Source: an uncultured Chitinophaga sp.
GTDB lineage: Bacteria; Bacteroidota; Bacteroidia; Cytophagales; Cyclobacteriaceae
Assembly: GCA_902168205.1 (NCBI GenBank)
Contig: CABHOK010000011.1
Span: 372,001-436,000 of the forward strand
Length of the DNA: 64,000 nucleotides
Direction of reading: 5' to 3'
The number at the start of each line of letters is the position of its first letter. Position 1 is the first letter of the stretch. The notes beneath the pieces are model-generated. The model did not search any database, was not told the origin of the DNA, and saw only the letters and a list, made by a program, of their open reading frames with translations. This document shows, piece by piece, positions 34,373 to 42,829 of the stretch. The position numbers were made by a program, and so were the translations under genes.

Positions 34373-35968
34373 TTAATAGGTACCGTGGTATAGATGGTCG
34401 TTCTTGCGGCCTTTGATTCGCTTCAGTGGAATTTGCTCCCCGTTCGTTTCCTCCAGCCACGTCCACATATCGTTACGCAGTCCGGAGGCAATGGAATCAT
34501 AATCGTGATTGCGAATGAGATTGTTTACTTCAAGCGGATCGTTTTGAAGATCGTACAGTTCATTGATGCCCCATACACCGTGATTGAAAATGTATTTATA
34601 GCGGTCGGTGCGAACGCCAAATATAGTGGGCGTCTGCGGAAAGGCATCTTCCCAGTAATATTCGTAAAAGACTTTGTCGCGCCACGCAACCTGTTTTTGT
34701 TGCAACAAGTTTGTGAACGACATGCCCTGCATCTGTTCCGGCTTTTCAACACCGGCCAGTTCCAGAATGGTAGGCGCTATATCAATGTTCTGAACGAGCT
34801 GGGTAATTTTTGTTTCCGGCTCAATCATCTCCGGGCACCACACGAGCAGTGGCACGCGCATGGATTCTTCATACATGTGGCGTTTGTCGATCAAGCCATG
34901 TTCACCAAATGAAAAACCATTGTCGCCCATATAGATCACCATCGTAGATTTATCCAGTCCTGTTTCTTTCAGATAGGCAAGCATGCGCCCTATATTTTCA
35001 TCGATGCCGAGCAGCACTTCGAGGTACTGTCTGTAAAAATCATCGAACTCAATTTGGCCGTTATACATGTGGTCGACACCGTGCCAGCTATACCGCTGCC
35101 TGCGTACCCACTCGGGTATATCGCGCAGATTTACCTGGAGTGGTTTTTCTGTCGGTAATTGTTTCTTTCCTAAAGCGTATGTTTTGCTTGTGTCGGTTGC
35201 CGTAAGAAACATAGACGGAGGATAGTCGATCTTCTGATCTTTATATTTACCCTGATGGCGTTTGGCCGGCATGAACTCAGCATGAACGGCTTTGTTGGAC
35301 AGGTATAGGAAGAACGGTTTCTGCTGTTCGCGATTCTTCAACCACTCCAGCGCATGATCTGTGAGAACATCCGTTATATAGCTGCTGTCACTATAGGTTA
35401 CCTGCTTTCCATTTACATTCAATACGGGATTATAATATACACCTTGTCCTTTGAAACTTACCCAGTGATCAAATCCTTTTTGAGGTTTGTCATCCTGATC
35501 ACCCATGTGCCATTTGCCGAAGAAGCTCGTCTGGTAGCCCGCCAGTTGTAAATACTGAGGGAACATCTTGAGTCCTTCCGGCATGGGAGCCTGGTTATCG
35601 ACAATGGTATGCGTGTGTGCATATTGCCCGGTAAGAATAGAAGCACGACTTGGTGAGCACAGTGCAGTACTTACAAACGCATTCACACAGTGTGCTCCCT
35701 CATGTGCAAGTCTGTCGAGATTCGGAGTTTGAAGGCCCGGCACTTTACCGGTGAAGCCCATGAAATCATGCCGGTGATCGTCTGACAAAATGAAAATTAC
35801 ATTTCTTGGTTTTACGCCATTTACCTTTTTAACAGCAATCTCTTCCGCCGGCGGTGTTGCATATTTTTTTTCTTCGCATCCGCTGATACCAAGAAGTATA
35901 CTACCCAGAAGAATGATCAGCGTTGCTGTGTAAGCGCTGCTATTTCGTATATTCACTCGGTGTGTCAT
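34373..35968 (-). CDS. Sulfatase lipoprotein (arylsulfatase A type)
   Basis: A 531-residue S1-family sulfatase. The metal-binding DD (63-64 in VIFILSDDHRHD) and the signature C104-S-P-S-R, whose cysteine becomes formylglycine, are present, as is the YMGDNGFSFGEHGL block. A lipobox (LLGISGC) shows surface or periplasmic anchoring. The frame extends to 36034, but the ATG at 35968 places the signal peptide at the N-terminus. It removes sulfate esters, probably from a glycan. The divergent neighbour is RhaT, so a sulfated, rhamnose-containing substrate is conceivable but unproven. Confidence 0.9.
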   Translation of the reverse strand: MTHRVNIRNSSAYTATLIILLGSILLGISGCEEKKYATPPAEEIAVKKVNGVKPRNVIFILSDDHRHDFMGFTGKVPGLQTPNLDRLAHEGAHCVNAFVSTALCSPSRASILTGQYAHTHTIVDNQAPMPEGLKMFPQYLQLAGYQTSFFGKWHMGDQDDKPQKGFDHWVSFKGQGVYYNPVLNVNGKQVTYSDSSYITDVLTDHALEWLKNREQQKPFFLYLSNKAVHAEFMPAKRHQGKYKDQKIDYPPSMFLTATDTSKTYALGKKQLPTEKPLQVNLRDIPEWVRRQRYSWHGVDHMYNGQIEFDDFYRQYLEVLLGIDENIGRMLAYLKETGLDKSTMVIYMGDNGFSFGEHGLIDKRHMYEESMRVPLLVWCPEMIEPETKITQLVQNIDIAPTILELAGVEKPEQMQGMSFTNLLQQKQVAWRDKVFYEYYWEDAFPQTPTIFGVRTDRYKYIFNHGVWGINELYDLQNDPLEVNNLIRNHDYDSIASGLRNDMWTWLEETNGEQIPLKRIKGRKNDHLYHGTY

Positions 35969-36143
35969 CCGAAAGTCGGTTGTAAGTTGTAAAGCAAAAT
36001 ACTTTTTCATGCACCCAATACCTAATGCTTTCATGCAGGTGGTATAAAGCCTGATGCTTGTGGCCGAATGCTATGCCGGCAGGATAGTTCAGGACAGTTT
36101 CCCACAATAGAAATGAATCTTTCGGTAAAATAAAATAGTAAGT

Positions 36144-37199
36144 ATGCAGGTTATCGCAGGTATTATTTATCACTTCATTGGTGGATTCGCTTCGGGAAGT
36201 TTCTATATCCCCTATAAGAAAGTAAAGGGTTGGTCGTGGGAAAGTTACTGGATTGTAGGTGGCTTGTTCTCATGGTTATTCATTCCTACACTGGCTGCAT
36301 ATCTTACCGTGCCGAACTTCACACAGATCATCAGCAACACCGATGGCTCCATTATATTCTGGACGTTCTTCATGGGATTGTTGTGGGGCATAGGTGGCTT
36401 AACGTTTGGTTTAGGCATGCGCTACCTGGGACTTTCATTGGGGATGTCCGTTATACTTGGATTGACTTCTGCGTTCGGTTCACTCGTGCCTCCGATCTAT
36501 CGCGATCTGTTTACCAATAGTACCGAACATACATTCAGTGCGATGCTCAATAGTACTGGTGGACAAGTGGTGCTGGCCGGTGTCGTAGTTTGTCTCACGG
36601 GAATTTTCATCTGTGGTCGTGCCGGTATACTAAAGGAAAGAGAACTAACCGATGAACAAAAGAAAAACAGTATACAGGAATTTAATCTTTCAAAAGGATT
36701 AGTTGTCGCAATTATCTCCGGTATACTTAGTGCCTGTTTTAATTTTGGTATAGAAGCCGGTAAACCTATGGCAGAAGCGGCTGTAGCGGAAGGCAGTAAT
36801 CCGCTGTTTCAAAATAATGTAATCTTTGTTGTGTTACTCTGGGGCGGACTAACAACCAATTTCGTATGGTGCATGTTGCTGAATATGCGCAACAAAACAT
36901 TTGGTGACTATACCAATCCATCAACGCCACTACTCAACAACTATATATTTGCTGCACTTGCAGGCACCACCTGGTTCCTGCAATTCTTTTTCTATGGCAT
37001 GGGCGAAAGTAAATTAGGGAACGGTGCCAGCTCGTGGATATTGCACATGGCCTTTATTATTCTTATCTCCAGCATGTGGGGCCTCGTGTTAAAAGAATGG
37101 CGAGGTGTTAGCAAAAAAACTTTTTCAACCATACTGCTGGGAATTTTTGTGATCATTCTTTCTGTTATGATCGTTGGATATGGCAACTCGATAGAATAA
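36144..37199 (+). CDS. rhaT: L-rhamnose/proton symporter
   Basis: A 351-residue polytopic membrane protein with about ten hydrophobic segments. The N-terminus IIYHFIGGFASGSFYIPYKKVKGWSWESYWIVGGLFSWL is characteristic of RhaT, the L-rhamnose-proton symporter of the inner membrane. It is transcribed divergently from the sulfatase with about 175 bp between the starts. L-rhamnose is released from rhamnogalacturonan, and the pectin locus at the end of the window would supply it, but no rhamnose catabolic genes are in view. Confidence 0.9.
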   Translation: MQVIAGIIYHFIGGFASGSFYIPYKKVKGWSWESYWIVGGLFSWLFIPTLAAYLTVPNFTQIISNTDGSIIFWTFFMGLLWGIGGLTFGLGMRYLGLSLGMSVILGLTSAFGSLVPPIYRDLFTNSTEHTFSAMLNSTGGQVVLAGVVVCLTGIFICGRAGILKERELTDEQKKNSIQEFNLSKGLVVAIISGILSACFNFGIEAGKPMAEAAVAEGSNPLFQNNVIFVVLLWGGLTTNFVWCMLLNMRNKTFGDYTNPSTPLLNNYIFAALAGTTWFLQFFFYGMGESKLGNGASSWILHMAFIILISSMWGLVLKEWRGVSKKTFSTILLGIFVIILSVMIVGYGNSIE

Positions 37200-37278
37200 A
37201 AAGCTACGAGCTTCTAGCTGCCAGACGATTTCTTTTTAATGATATGATTTCTGCTGGTGGCTGCGTTTTGTCGAAGAT

Positions 37279-37379
37279 TTGCCTTTTTCCAGAGACGGGT
37301 AGCCTGAAGCCGGTAGCTATTATTACATTTGCACGAGCCTGCCTTTTTCTAGCAGCTAGTAGCTGGAAGCCAGCAGCTC
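37279..37379. repeat. Tandem intergenic repeat, two imperfect copies
   Basis: Copy 1 (37279-37321) and copy 2 (37340-37379) share GCCTTTTTC, AG, TAGC, GAAGCC and AGCT words in the same order. A third, weaker set (AGCTTCTAGCTGCCAG) lies at about 37209. No gene is present. Confidence 0.5.
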
Positions 37380-37391
37380 TTTTCAATCTTT

Positions 37392-39338
37392 ATGAACGTA
37401 AACACGTGCACACGTAAACACCTAAACACGTTTCTTCTCCTCGCGTGGTTGTTGCTACTGTATGGCGGCAGTGTTCGTGCGCAGGAAATTTTCGAGGTGG
37501 ACGATAGTTATATCGAACGCAACTTCATGCCGTATGAGTTGGAGTACTACCTGGATACAACCAATACGCTTTCATTTTTTCAGATTTCTTCGAACAATTT
37601 TTCGAACCGGTTTCAACAGCATCCGGATTATCATAATCAGGACTTTAAACCGAACGCTTCGTATTGGATACGCTTACCCATTCACCATAAAAAAAGTAGT
37701 AAGGTTTGGTTGCTTGAATTTTACGATCAGACTATAGATTACATCGAAGCGTATGTGCCGCAGGAGAATGGTTCGTACCGAAATGTACTCATGGGCGATA
37801 ATCAGCCCTTTACACAGCGTAACATACGACATAAGAATTTTGAGATTGTATTGGATATAAAGTCTGATACGGTCATGTACTATTACTTTAATGTTCGCTC
37901 GCATGAGTTTGCTGATATACGTATTGCCTTCCGCTCGGTAGACCGGTTTATATACTATGCGCTCAACGAGTATTTTCTCTTCGGTACATTCTACGGAATG
38001 ATCCTCATCATTAGTCTGTATAATCTACTGGTATTCCTCGCGATCCGTGAGATCAAGAATATATACTATATTATTTATATTCTAAGTGTAGCTGCGTATG
38101 CGATGAGCTATGATGGCATCGGGTTTCAATATCTCTGGCCCCGGCATCCCGAGTGGAATAATTATGCCGTTGGTGTAACGTTGTTTTCAGTTATCGTGTG
38201 GGGATTGATCTTTACCAGACGTTTCCTGCGCACCCATGCCAATGCACCACGACTGGATATAGCGTTGAAGTGGATGATCGTGATTCGTTCTGTGTGGTTC
38301 CTGGTGGAGTTGTTTTTCCTGCCGCAGTTACTAACCTATCGCAACATTGAGATCATTCCGCTTTCGCTGATTTTTTATACCGGTATAAAAGTATGGAAGC
38401 GGGGTTACAGACCTGCGCGATTCTTTGTAATTGCCTATGGTATATTGTTTACCGGATTCTTTATCCGTACCCTGGTATATTTCAATGTGCTGCCGTTCAC
38501 AACGCCTTTGCATTATAGTCTGCACTTCAGCTTTGTATTGGAGATGTTGTTCCTGACGTTTGCATTGGGCGACAGGATCAGGATTCTGAAAGACATGCGC
38601 GATCGTGCCTTGAAGAGAATCATTCACCAGCATGAAGTAAACATGCAGTTGAAAGACAAGGTAAACCGCGAGCTCGAACAAAAAGTACACGAGCGTACGC
38701 TGGAGTTGAATGAAAAGAATCAGGAGTTGGAAGAGACGAACGCCAAGCTCGAGCGGCAGTCTTTCGAGATCAATCAGATTAACTCCATGCTCGATCTTGA
38801 TAACTGGAAGCTGAAGAACAGTATCAAGGAAGTATTGAACGAACGTCTCATGGAAAAGACGATGGACTATAGCCAGTTTAAGACACTATATCCGGATACC
38901 CTGGCCTGTTACCGCTTCCTGGAAAATCTGAAATGGACCAAAGGCTTCCATTGCCGTAAGTGCGATAACGAAAAGTATTTTGATGGGGCCCAGAAGTTTT
39001 CCAGGCGATGCACCCGTTGTGGGTACAATGAGTCTATCACTGCCTATACTATATTTCACAGTCTCAAGTTTCCGATCGAAAAGGCTTTTTACATCGCCTA
39101 CCTTACCGTTGTCGGTCATAAAGATTACACGCTGGAGAACCTGGCCGAGCAACTCGACCTGCGGGTAAATACGCTCTGGGGTTTCCGGCACAAAGTTGCC
39201 GATCGCATCAGCGAACTCGAAAAGAAAGGTCACAAGCCAAACGCTTCACGATGGGAGGAGGTAATTCTGTTGCCGGAGTCCAACGGCAAGGCATCCGGCA
39301 AATCTAGTTCCGGCAAAGTGGCAAAGCCGGTGGCCTGA
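37392..39338 (+). CDS. 7TM-DISM receptor fused to IS1595-type zinc ribbon/HTH DNA-binding module
   Basis: A 648-residue membrane protein. Domains in order: signal peptide (1-31, ending SVRAQ), periplasmic 7TMR-DISMED2-like beta domain (about 35-180), seven-transmembrane DISM core (about 195-400), a coiled coil (about 405-500, LEQKVHERTLELNEKNQELEE), a zinc ribbon with C521-x2-C524 and C540-x2-C543, and a helical segment (about 545-615, TIFHSLKFPIEKAFYIAYLT then a LAEQLDLRVNTLW helix-turn-helix). The last two parts match the N-terminal region of IS1595/ISXO2 transposases, but no transposase catalytic domain follows. This suggests a membrane-bound one-component regulator whose sensor faces the periplasm. 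It lies directly upstream of a glucan utilization locus. DNA binding and target are inference. Confidence 0.8.
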   Translation: MNVNTCTRKHLNTFLLLAWLLLLYGGSVRAQEIFEVDDSYIERNFMPYELEYYLDTTNTLSFFQISSNNFSNRFQQHPDYHNQDFKPNASYWIRLPIHHKKSSKVWLLEFYDQTIDYIEAYVPQENGSYRNVLMGDNQPFTQRNIRHKNFEIVLDIKSDTVMYYYFNVRSHEFADIRIAFRSVDRFIYYALNEYFLFGTFYGMILIISLYNLLVFLAIREIKNIYYIIYILSVAAYAMSYDGIGFQYLWPRHPEWNNYAVGVTLFSVIVWGLIFTRRFLRTHANAPRLDIALKWMIVIRSVWFLVELFFLPQLLTYRNIEIIPLSLIFYTGIKVWKRGYRPARFFVIAYGILFTGFFIRTLVYFNVLPFTTPLHYSLHFSFVLEMLFLTFALGDRIRILKDMRDRALKRIIHQHEVNMQLKDKVNRELEQKVHERTLELNEKNQELEETNAKLERQSFEINQINSMLDLDNWKLKNSIKEVLNERLMEKTMDYSQFKTLYPDTLACYRFLENLKWTKGFHCRKCDNEKYFDGAQKFSRRCTRCGYNESITAYTIFHSLKFPIEKAFYIAYLTVVGHKDYTLENLAEQLDLRVNTLWGFRHKVADRISELEKKGHKPNASRWEEVILLPESNGKASGKSSSGKVAKPVA

Positions 39339-39482
39339 CAGTGACAAAAGTTTATTGGTAATCGCTATACTAACGCAAAACAGCTCCCGGACTTCTCAGC
39401 TTCCCGACTTTTTCACCGTCCACCAAGGATCTGCTCTCTTTATTGTATAACTCCCATCTCAAATTCTGGGTAGAGACGAGGC

Positions 39483-39504
39483 GAACCTTCGGGTTCACTT
39501 TTTT
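39483..39504 (+). terminator. Rho-independent terminator after the 7TM receptor gene
   Basis: GAACC (39483-39487), a TTCG loop and GGTTC (39492-39496) are followed by a six-T run. It ends the receptor transcript 145 bases past its stop, before the susC promoter region. Confidence 0.7.
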
Positions 39505-39574
39505 ATGAATTCGGTAGTCAACTTCTCACCCATAAAATGGGAGTATCCATTCCGTTGTTTTTATTCTGGAAAAG

Positions 39575-39610
39575 ACGATTCATTATTCTACAAATAATGC
39601 ATGGAATCGT
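39575..39610. promoter_or_regulatory. Two-part inverted repeat upstream of susC
   Basis: ACGATTC (39575-39581) pairs with GAATCGT (39604-39610), and ATTATT pairs with AATAAT inside. It is a possible regulator site or leader hairpin. Confidence 0.4.
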
Positions 39611-39758
39611 TTGAAATCAATGTTTTTTATCTGGAAAAAACAACACGCGAAAACATTCCTGTAACGATTGCAATTGGTCTCATTTTTTAGAAAATCTTCT
39701 GGCAAGAGCTTGACATGTATAAAATTCGGCTCTGCGAAACCAACTAAAACGCAAGTCT

Positions 39759-42700
39759 ATGATCAGAAAATTACTATTTACGGTGCTGTTGCACAGTTTG
39801 TTGCTAACAACAGTCTGGGCCCAAGACAGACAAGTAAGCGGAAAGGTGACAGCCGCTGAAGATGGCACATCGTTACCGGGAGTAAATATTGTTGTTCAGG
39901 GAACAACAAAGGGTACGACTACAGATGCTGAAGGTAATTACACCATTCAGCTTGGTCCCTCAGAGAATACATTGGTTTTTACGTTTGTAGGTTTTACAAC
40001 CATCACGGAAACGGTTGGCGACAGAACGGTGATCGATGTAGTGATGGGCTCTGATATAACTTCACTTGGTGAGGTCGTTGTGATTGGTTATGGTGTTGCG
40101 AAGAAATCGGATGTTACCGGTGCTGTGGCTACAGTAAAGGCGGAAGATCTCAACAAGATCCCTTCGTCAACAGCGGCAGAAGCATTGCAAGGTAAAGTTG
40201 CCGGTGTACAGGTAACGACCAACGGTACCCCTGGAAGCGCACCGACTATACGCGTACGCGGATTGGGTTCGGTAAGCTCCCGCGTTGAACCGCTCTATGT
40301 AGTGGACGGAGTATTGGTAGATGACATCAGCTTCCTGGGAAGCAACGACATCGAGTCCATGAACATTCTTAAAGATGCATCGGCATCCGCTATATATGGT
40401 ATACGTGCATCCAACGGTGTAGTAATTATTCAGACCAAGCGCGGCAAGAACGAGCAACCGCGCATAGCATATTCCGGCTATGGAGGTGTACAAACGCCAA
40501 TCAACATGGTTGATATGGCCAACGGTTCACAGTATATAGAATTGTTGAATGAGAAGGATGCTATAGCAGCAAGCCGCAACGGAACAACGTTCACACCACG
40601 TGATGCTTCCGCATATCCTTACTCAACAGATTGGTATGACGAAATTTTAAGAAGCGGTGCTTCGATTCAAAGCCACGACCTGAGCGTAACTGGTGGAACT
40701 GAGAAGAGCGTATATGCCATGGGTGGTAGCTTCTTTAAACAAGAAGGTTTAGCGGGCGGTACAGATTACAGACGTCTTAACCTCAGGACAAATGTAGAAT
40801 CGAACGTTACTAAATTTTTGAAAATTGGTGTAAACGCAAACCTTTCAAATTTCAAATCGAATAATGCTCCCGCATCTTTGTTTACCGGAGCTTATATAGC
40901 ACCTCCGGCCATACCCGTTCGTATAGATGAAAATACATTCGCCAGTCCACAGGCGTTTGGTGATTTTGCAAACCCTGCTGCGTCACAATACTATAACAAT
41001 GATAAAACGAAAGGTATACGTTTAGTAGGCGCTGTGTTTGCAGACGTTACCCTGATGAAAGGCCTGACTTTCAAAACGGCTTATGGCGTTGATGGAAGCT
41101 ATAGTCAGAATACAAAATACGTTCCTCCGTACTTTGTCTCTTCAACACAACGTGATACAACCAAAACGTTGACACGCAAAATAGATAACTACTTCAGTTA
41201 CTATTGGGACAATACACTTACCTACGATTTCACGGTGAATTCAGATCACCACTTTACATTGCTCGCAGGTATGAACGCACAGCAGCAACAGTACTACTAT
41301 ATGGAAGGTAAACGCCAGGGTGTTGATAACTTTGGAGAGAATACATGGTACTTCAAATTAAGTGAGAGCGGTAACGATGGATCTATAACCGATGATGGCT
41401 ATAGAATCAGAGCTTTCTCATACTTTGGTAGATTAAGCTATGCTTTCAGAGAGAAGTATCTCTTAACGGCAACCTTGCGCAGAGATGGTACTTCTGTATT
41501 TGAAGAAGGAAACCGTTACGATTACTTTCCGTCAGTAGGTTTGGGTTGGGTAATTTCCAACGAATCATTCATGGACAACCAGGAAATATTCCAGTTCCTA
41601 AAAGTACGTGCAAGCTGGGGTAAGATGGGTAACAACCGTATACCTGCATCTACAGTTGTAAATTATACTTCAACGGGTGGAGCGTATAGTCCTGTATTCG
41701 GTGGAACAATTCAACCAGGTGAAAGTATTACTATCATAGCACCTGATAATTTACTTTGGGAGTATACCAAAGAAGTTGATTTGGCTGTTGAAGGTTACGT
41801 GTTAAAGAACCGCCTCAACTTTGAGATCGACTACTACAATCGTAAAACATCCAATGCTATTTTCCCGGTTACGGTTAACGGTGTGTTCGGAACATCGAAC
41901 AGAGATTACCTCGATAATAATGCAGATGTTGTTAACCGCGGTGTAGAAGTTGCCCTGAACTGGAAAGATGAAGTGGGTGATTTCAAATATGGTATCGGTG
42001 GCGTTTTTGCTTACAACCAAAACAAGGTTGACGCACTGAAGCCCGGAACTGTAGGTATATATGGCGGTTATGTAAACGTAACACCAACAACCTATACTGT
42101 TGTAGGACACAGCGTAGGTGAATTCTATGGACGCAAAGTGATTGGCATTTTCCAGAATACATCTGAAATTGAAAGCTATACTTCTTCTAACGGAACTGTA
42201 ATTCAGCCCAATGCAAAACCTGGTGATTTTAAATACCAGGATAGTAATGATGATGGACAGATCAGCGATAAAGATCGTGTTTTCCTGGGATCAGCTATTC
42301 CAAAGTATAACTTTGGTATAAATCTGTATGGTGCCTATAAAGGCTTCGACATCACGATAGACCTGTACGCACAAGGCGGAAATAAAATTTACAACGCGAA
42401 ACGCTATCGCCAGATTGGTAACGAAAACTATGACCTCGATTTCTATGAGAATCGTTGGCATGGAGAAGGTACTTCCAACAGCTATCCGTCAGCAGATCTT
42501 TCTGCAGATGCTAACAAGCAAGCTAACTCATGGTACCTGGAATCTGGTAACTTCTTCAAAGTCCGCAACATTCAAATCGGCTATACAATACCGGCAGAAA
42601 CAACTTCGCGCATCGGTATATCCAAGATTAGAATATATGCGAACGCAGCGAACCCATTGGTATCATTCAAATACAATGGTTTCTCTCCTGAGATACCAAC

Positions 42701-42815
42701 CGCAGTTCCTGGTGTAAATCAACAGAATACTACAAACATCACCAGTCAGGGTATAGATAACAATGTATATCCGATGGCTGCTACGTACAACTTTGGTGTT
42801 AATATCAGTTTATAG
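39759..42815 (+). CDS. SusC/RagA-type TonB-dependent receptor (glucan locus)
   Basis: A 1018-residue outer-membrane receptor without STN domain. Signal ending VWAQ, then the regulatory domain (about 24-105, SGKVTAAEDGTSLPGVNIVVQGTTKGTTTDAEG), the plug (about 110-230, VVVIGYGVAKKSDVTGAVATV and LKDASASAIYGIRASNGVV) and a barrel ending in NFGVNISL. Lack of STN fits regulation by something other than an ECF sigma factor. SusD follows 14 bases downstream, then a PF10091 enzyme and a GH3, so the cargo is probably a beta-linked gluco-oligosaccharide. Confidence 0.95.
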   Translation: MIRKLLFTVLLHSLLLTTVWAQDRQVSGKVTAAEDGTSLPGVNIVVQGTTKGTTTDAEGNYTIQLGPSENTLVFTFVGFTTITETVGDRTVIDVVMGSDITSLGEVVVIGYGVAKKSDVTGAVATVKAEDLNKIPSSTAAEALQGKVAGVQVTTNGTPGSAPTIRVRGLGSVSSRVEPLYVVDGVLVDDISFLGSNDIESMNILKDASASAIYGIRASNGVVIIQTKRGKNEQPRIAYSGYGGVQTPINMVDMANGSQYIELLNEKDAIAASRNGTTFTPRDASAYPYSTDWYDEILRSGASIQSHDLSVTGGTEKSVYAMGGSFFKQEGLAGGTDYRRLNLRTNVESNVTKFLKIGVNANLSNFKSNNAPASLFTGAYIAPPAIPVRIDENTFASPQAFGDFANPAASQYYNNDKTKGIRLVGAVFADVTLMKGLTFKTAYGVDGSYSQNTKYVPPYFVSSTQRDTTKTLTRKIDNYFSYYWDNTLTYDFTVNSDHHFTLLAGMNAQQQQYYYMEGKRQGVDNFGENTWYFKLSESGNDGSITDDGYRIRAFSYFGRLSYAFREKYLLTATLRRDGTSVFEEGNRYDYFPSVGLGWVISNESFMDNQEIFQFLKVRASWGKMGNNRIPASTVVNYTSTGGAYSPVFGGTIQPGESITIIAPDNLLWEYTKEVDLAVEGYVLKNRLNFEIDYYNRKTSNAIFPVTVNGVFGTSNRDYLDNNADVVNRGVEVALNWKDEVGDFKYGIGGVFAYNQNKVDALKPGTVGIYGGYVNVTPTTYTVVGHSVGEFYGRKVIGIFQNTSEIESYTSSNGTVIQPNAKPGDFKYQDSNDDGQISDKDRVFLGSAIPKYNFGINLYGAYKGFDITIDLYAQGGNKIYNAKRYRQIGNENYDLDFYENRWHGEGTSNSYPSADLSADANKQANSWYLESGNFFKVRNIQIGYTIPAETTSRIGISKIRIYANAANPLVSFKYNGFSPEIPTAVPGVNQQNTTNITSQGIDNNVYPMAATYNFGVNISL

Positions 42816-42829
42816 TAAAGAGTATAAAG

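Larger units (their letters stand above)
39339..39758. other. 420-bp regulatory gap before the glucan locus susC
   Basis: No gene is seen. The region contains a UUCG-loop terminator, an inverted pair ACTCCCAT (39450-39457) / ATGGGAGT (39537-39544), a hairpin at 39575-39610, and a direct repeat of a TTTTTAT-CTGGAAAA word (about 39559 and 39626). Confidence 0.6.

Noticed and set aside
35969-36034. Longer N-terminus for the sulfatase
   Set aside because: It would place the lipoprotein signal about 22 residues inside the protein; the ATG at 35968 gives a normal signal.
37206-37379. A CRISPR-like array in the repeat gap before the 7TM gene
   Set aside because: Only two or three imperfect, non-uniform copies; no uniform spacers and no cas genes.
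38949-39233. A transposase gene in the tail of the 7TM receptor
   Set aside because: The zinc ribbon/HTH is in frame with the receptor and no DDE catalytic domain, inverted ends or target duplication is visible; it is a fusion domain, not an insertion.
39668-39868. Two small frames overlapping the start of the glucan susC
   Set aside because: They overlap the well-supported SusC signal peptide region and lack features.
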